A stretch of DNA of 8,210 nt from CAYOXX01 sp964408025 (GTDB taxonomy: Bacteria; Acidobacteriota; DATKUA01): contig CAYOXX010000115.1 in NCBI GenBank assembly GCA_964408025.1, forward strand, positions 1-8,210, written 5' to 3'. Made by a program: the position numbers and the translations under genes. Below the pieces are notes generated by a model that saw nothing but the letters and a program-made list of their open reading frames with translations, was not told the origin of the DNA and did not search any database. This document shows, in pieces, positions 5,885 to 8,210 of the stretch; positions within the stretch are counted from its first letter, which is position 1; every line of letters begins with the position of its first letter.

Positions 5885-6775
5885 CTACTGGCCGCCGAGC
5901 ACGCCGGCCAGCTTCTGCCAGAAGCCCGGGCCGCGCCGCCCAGCCCCGCTCTCCAGCAGCTTGTGGGCGAGGGCCGTGATACAGCGGCTGGCTGGGCTGT
6001 TGGGGTAGGCGAGGATGAAGGGGCGCCGGCCGCGCACCGCCTTGCGCACGCTGTCGTCGCGCGACACGAAGCCGAGGTACCCGATCCTGCGCTTGAGGAA
6101 GCGCCAGACGGTGTCGGCGATGCGGTCGAAGACGTCGGCCGCGTCCGCCTCGCTCTCCGCGGAGTTTACGACCACCTTCACCCGCGCGTCCCCCTGCACG
6201 CTCAGCAGGTGCTTAATCAGGGCGTAGGAATCGACGTAGGCCGGCGGCTCGGGATTGGTTACCACCAGAACCTCGCCGGCGGAGCGCAGCAGGCTGATGA
6301 CGTTGTCGGAGATGCCGGCGGCGGTGTCGATCAGCACGTGCTGGAAGCGCTTCTCGATCACCTGCAGGGCGTTGAAGAGCAGGTTGCGCTGGCGCTCGCT
6401 CAGGTGGCTGAGGTTCTGCACGCCGGAGGCGGCCGGCACCACCTTGATGCCGCCGGGGCCCTCGACGATGATCTCCCCCAGCGAGCGCTCGCCGCTGAGC
6501 ACGTGCTCGATGGTGTAGCTGGGGTTGAAGCCAAGCAGGATGTCGATGTTGGCCAGGGCGTAGTCGGCATCCACCACAGCCACCCTGCGCCCCAGCGCCG
6601 CGAAGGCGATGGCCAGGTTGGCGGCGAAGTTGGTCTTGCCGACACCGCCCTTGCCGCTGGTGATGGCCATGACGCGCGCCGGCCCGGGCCCCTCATCCTC
6701 AGCCGCCTGCGGCGGGACCTCCGACCGCTCGCGCATCATCTGCCGCAGGCGCGCGGCCTGGTCTGCCTCGCCCAT
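5885..6775 (-). CDS. flhG: Flagellar number regulator FlhG (FleN/YlxH), MinD-like ATPase
   Basis: FlhG is a ParA/MinD-family ATPase that limits flagellar number and activates the GTPase of FlhF. The 296-residue protein starts with the FlhG-specific DQAxxLR motif (DQAARLR, 5-11), which contacts FlhF and supports the ATG at 6775. The deviant Walker A, SGKGGVGKTN (40-49), contains both signature Lys42 and Lys47. The next motif is VVDADYALANIDILLG (67-82), and the switch region is HVLIDTAAGISDNV (146-159). TNPEPPAYVDSYALIK (173-188) is the adenine-side segment, and VVNSAESEADAADVFDRI (202-219) follows. The end, GFWQKLAGVL (284-293), could be the short amphipathic membrane-targeting helix seen in MinD and FlhG. 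The flhF stop is 21 bases upstream and the gene lacks a strong Shine-Dalgarno (nearest GAGG-like bases are about 15 away), so it may rely on coupling to flhF. The pairing with flhF is the standard arrangement. Confidence 0.95.
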   Translation of the reverse strand: MGEADQAARLRQMMRERSEVPPQAAEDEGPGPARVMAITSGKGGVGKTNFAANLAIAFAALGRRVAVVDADYALANIDILLGFNPSYTIEHVLSGERSLGEIIVEGPGGIKVVPAASGVQNLSHLSERQRNLLFNALQVIEKRFQHVLIDTAAGISDNVISLLRSAGEVLVVTNPEPPAYVDSYALIKHLLSVQGDARVKVVVNSAESEADAADVFDRIADTVWRFLKRRIGYLGFVSRDDSVRKAVRGRRPFILAYPNSPASRCITALAHKLLESGAGRRGPGFWQKLAGVLGGQ

Positions 6776-6796
6776 CAGCTCAAGCTCGCCCTCGCC

Positions 6797-8044
6797 TCAC
6801 CCGTCGCTCAGCAGCGCGCCCGCCAGCTTGGCCGACGACGCCGTCTCGATGTCGTCCGGCACGTTCTGGCCGGTGGTGAAGTAGGCAATCGGCAGCCGCG
6901 TGCGGACCGCCTCGTTCACGATCGGGCCGAAAGTTGTGGTCTCGTCCAGCTTGGTGAAGACCAGCTTCTTGGGACCGATCCGCTCGAATCGGCTGGTTAT
7001 GTCCCTGAGGTCGTTGTTCTTGGTCGTGGCGCTGAGCACCAGCAGCACGTCGATCTCCGGCGCGTCTGCGAAGTAGTTGCGCAGGTCCGCAATCTGCTCC
7101 TCGTCGGTCTGGCTGTGGCCGGCGGTGTCGATGAGGATCAGGGCGCTCTCGCGATTCTGCTCGATCGCTTCGCGCATCTCGGCGGGGCTGTAGCAGACGA
7201 AGATCGGCAGGTCCATGATGCGGGCGTAGGTCTTGAGCTGCTCGACGGCGGCGATCCGGTAGGTGTCGATCGTTATCAGGCTCACCCTGCGCTTCAGCTG
7301 CAGGCTGCAGCGGGCGGCTAGCTTGGCGACGGTCGTGGTCTTGCCCACCCCCGTCGGCCCGACGAAGGCCAGCGTGCTTGGCCGGCCGTCGTTGATCGCC
7401 ACCGGCTTGCTGGTGGCCACCGCGAGGCAGATCAGCTCCCGCAGGCCGGCTAGCGCGGCCGCGGCGTCGTTCTTTTCCGGGGCGGCGAGCTTGGCGTCGA
7501 GCATCTCGATCAGCTGGAAGGCGAGGCTCTCCTCGACCTCGCTGGCGACCAGGCGCCGGTAGAGGTCCTTGAGCGGCTCGCTGAAACGCAGCCCCTCGGC
7601 CAAGTTCGATCCGTGGGCCAAGGCGCTCACCAGCCGCTTGAGGTCCCGCATCTCCTCCTTCAGTGGCCCCAGGTCGGGCCCCCTGCCGGCTTCCCTGCGC
7701 ATCTCGTCGACGATCGAGCGCAGCCCGAAGAGCTCTTCCTTCAGCGGCTTGAGGCTCTCGCCCAGCAGCACCCGGTTCTTGATGATCTGCTCCTCGAGCC
7801 CGGGGGGCGGCAGCTTCTCCAGCCGCGCGGCCGGTTTGTTGTCCGCCGCCCGCGCGGCCGGTTTGCCGTCCGCCACCCGCACGGCCGGCTTGTCGTCCGC
7901 CGCTGCCGTCACCTCGACGTGGCGGCGGCCCATGACACCGCTCATCTCCCGCGTGGATATGATCAGGGCGTTGTCGCCCATCTCGCGCCGTATGCGCGCC
8001 AGCACCTCCTTCATGGTCGCCGCCGTGAACTTCCTGACCCTCAT
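6797..8044 (-). CDS. flhF: Flagellar biosynthesis protein FlhF, SRP-type GTPase
   Basis: FlhF marks the site of flagellum assembly at the membrane and recruits early components; it forms a GTP-dependent dimer. The protein is 415 residues from ATG 8044. It begins MRVRKFTAATMKEVL, the usual FlhF N-terminus, with GDNALIIST (23-31). The basic/low-complexity B region follows (about 38-80), with a 9-residue tandem repeat. The NG domain contains VGPTGVGKTTTVAKLA (G1, 228-243), ITIDTYRIAAVEQLKTY (G2-like, 257-273), LILIDTAGHSQTDEEQ (G3, 302-317), VFTKLDETTTFG (G4, 362-373) and TTGQNVPDDIE (G5 region, 390-400). All GTPase motifs look intact. The start is set by GGAGA at 8057-8053, 8 bases upstream. 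A TTG-initiated version starting at 8077 adds 11 atypical residues and overlaps the leader hairpin. It is the first gene after the promoter at 8102-8110. Confidence 0.96.
   Translation of the reverse strand: MRVRKFTAATMKEVLARIRREMGDNALIISTREMSGVMGRRHVEVTAAADDKPAVRVADGKPAARAADNKPAARLEKLPPPGLEEQIIKNRVLLGESLKPLKEELFGLRSIVDEMRREAGRGPDLGPLKEEMRDLKRLVSALAHGSNLAEGLRFSEPLKDLYRRLVASEVEESLAFQLIEMLDAKLAAPEKNDAAAALAGLRELICLAVATSKPVAINDGRPSTLAFVGPTGVGKTTTVAKLAARCSLQLKRRVSLITIDTYRIAAVEQLKTYARIMDLPIFVCYSPAEMREAIEQNRESALILIDTAGHSQTDEEQIADLRNYFADAPEIDVLLVLSATTKNNDLRDITSRFERIGPKKLVFTKLDETTTFGPIVNEAVRTRLPIAYFTTGQNVPDDIETASSAKLAGALLSDG
7820..7900 (-). repeat. Three 27-base tandem repeats inside flhF
   Basis: Three in-frame copies encode ADDKPAVRV, ADGKPAARA and ADNKPAARL (FlhF residues 49-75). 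They share the pattern A-D-x-K-P-A-x-R and lie in the variable linker between the N-terminal segment and the GTPase domain. Copy number could change by slippage or recombination without altering the frame. The Lys/Arg/Pro/Ala make-up is typical of a flexible basic tether. Confidence 0.8.
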
Positions 8045-8070
8045 CTCGTCGCTCTCCGGGTACCTATAAT

Positions 8071-8092
8071 CCTGCAATTACTATTGCGCAGG
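8071..8092 (-). promoter_or_regulatory. Leader hairpin upstream of flhF
   Basis: On the minus strand CCTG-(CG)-CAAT, loop AGTA, ATTG-CAGG forms an 8-bp stem with a 2-base bulge. If transcription starts about 7 bases after the -10 box (near 8095), the hairpin is at the extreme 5' end of a leader of about 50 bases. It ends 13 bases before the GGAGA ribosome binding site. A role in mRNA stability or translation control is inference. Confidence 0.5.
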
Positions 8093-8101
8093 AAATGATT
8101 A

Positions 8102-8110
8102 ATTATATCA
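8102..8110 (-). promoter_or_regulatory. Extended -10 housekeeping-type promoter for the flhF operon
   Basis: TGATATAAT on the minus strand contains a perfect TATAAT (8107-8102) with the TGn extension. The region 17 bases upstream is GTGAAT (8130-8125), a poor -35 (3 of 6), which is normal for extended -10 promoters. The AT-rich patch (8064-8127) stands out in a GC-rich window. An overlapping dyad, TGATTAATTATATCA (8096-8110), could be an operator, but no regulator is identified. Confidence 0.5.
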
Positions 8111-8142
8111 GCTTTCTCCGTACTATTCACCCTCCGCCGCCA

Positions 8143-8174
8143 AGCCGCACGGCCCGCCGCCGGCGGCCGCGGCT
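8143..8174 (-). terminator. GC-rich stem-loop after the flhB-type gene, terminator-like but lacking a U-tract
   Basis: AGCCGC (8143-8148) pairs with GCGGCT (8169-8174), and GGCC segments within extend the stem with small bulges; the outer arm overlaps the stop codon. The bases after it on the minus strand are TGGCGGCGGAGG, without a U run. With the promoter at 8102-8110 downstream, it may separate the upstream transcript from the flhF operon, but readthrough is likely. Confidence 0.35.
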
Positions 8175-8210
8175 CATGCCGGGACCTTGTCCTTGAGGCG
8201 ATAGACGTAG
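8174..8210 (-). CDS. C-terminal end of an FlhB/FlhX-type export protein (partial)
   Basis: Only the last 11 residues and a TGA stop are in the window: YVYRLKDKVPA. The YVYRLK ending is characteristic of the FlhB cytoplasmic tail (VAEVLAYVYRLK in many FlhB proteins) and of the small FlhB-like protein FlhX. FlhB is the substrate-specificity switch of the flagellar type III export apparatus. The short length makes the call tentative and cannot separate full FlhB from FlhX. FlhA tails do not end this way, so flhA is not directly before flhF here. Confidence 0.55.
   Translation of the reverse strand, partial: YVYRLKDKVPA

Noticed and set aside
4939..5979. Plus-strand open frame opposite fliM and fliA
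   Set aside because: Antisense to two confidently identified genes; composition is atypical and no domain is visible.
5732..7321. Long plus-strand open frame (529 codons) opposite flhG, fliA and flhF
   Set aside because: It lies opposite genes with full family motifs, and its translation is His/Gln/Leu/Val/Ala-rich with no recognisable domain. Long antisense frames are common in GC-rich coding DNA.
8045..8077. N-terminal extension of FlhF to TTG 8077
   Set aside because: The added 11 residues come from the leader hairpin region. FlhF proteins begin near MRVRKF, and ATG 8044 has a good ribosome binding site.
1..8210. Search for tRNA, rRNA, CRISPR arrays, insertion sequences and prophage genes
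   Set aside because: No tRNA-like cloverleaf, no regularly spaced direct repeats, no transposase or integrase motifs and no flanking target duplications were seen; the genes form one uniform flagellar cluster.

Overview
The window is part of a bacterial flagellar gene cluster, GC-rich throughout except for a short AT-rich patch near 8064-8127. Every supported gene lies on the minus strand, so transcription runs from high to low coordinates. The content (FlhF, FlhG, sigma-28, FliM, a long FliN with a CheC-like domain, two HDOD proteins and a SwrB-like membrane protein) fits a motile bacterium that controls flagellar number and placement through FlhF/FlhG. The phylum cannot be decided from these genes. 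A GC-rich Desulfobacterota, Acidobacteriota, Firmicutes or similar lineage would all be possible, and this is inference only.

In transcription order: (i) 8210-8174, the last residues of an FlhB-type export protein, followed by a GC-rich hairpin. (ii) 8173-8045, an AT-rich patch with a good extended -10 promoter (TGATATAAT) and a leader hairpin. (iii) 8044-4123, flhF, flhG, fliA and fliM, spaced by 21, 19 and 3 bases. (iv) 4100-3162, a two-domain FliN/FliY switch protein. (v) 3122-2271 and 2120-1227, two HDOD proteins separated by a 150-base spacer that holds two strong hairpins. (vi) 1190-792, a small membrane-anchored coiled-coil protein with a C-terminal helix-turn-helix, like SwrB/DUF6115 or DUF2802. 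(vii) 791-565, a 227-base non-coding gap. (viii) 564-1, the N-terminal part of a protein resembling FliK-type hook-length control proteins, cut by the window edge.

Together the genes cover placement and number of flagella (FlhF GTPase, FlhG ATPase), the late-gene sigma factor (FliA), and the rotor C-ring that takes the CheY signal (FliM, FliN/FliY). The two HDOD proteins and the SwrB-like protein are candidate regulators of assembly, motor output or signalling.

The most interesting points are the paired HDOD genes inside a flagellar operon, one with its HD-type residues kept and one without, and the structured spacer between them. Next come the half-degenerate CheC-like domain of the FliN protein and the promoter/leader architecture before flhF. 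I found no wholly novel system. No RNA gene, insertion sequence, CRISPR array or canonical U-tract terminator is visible.
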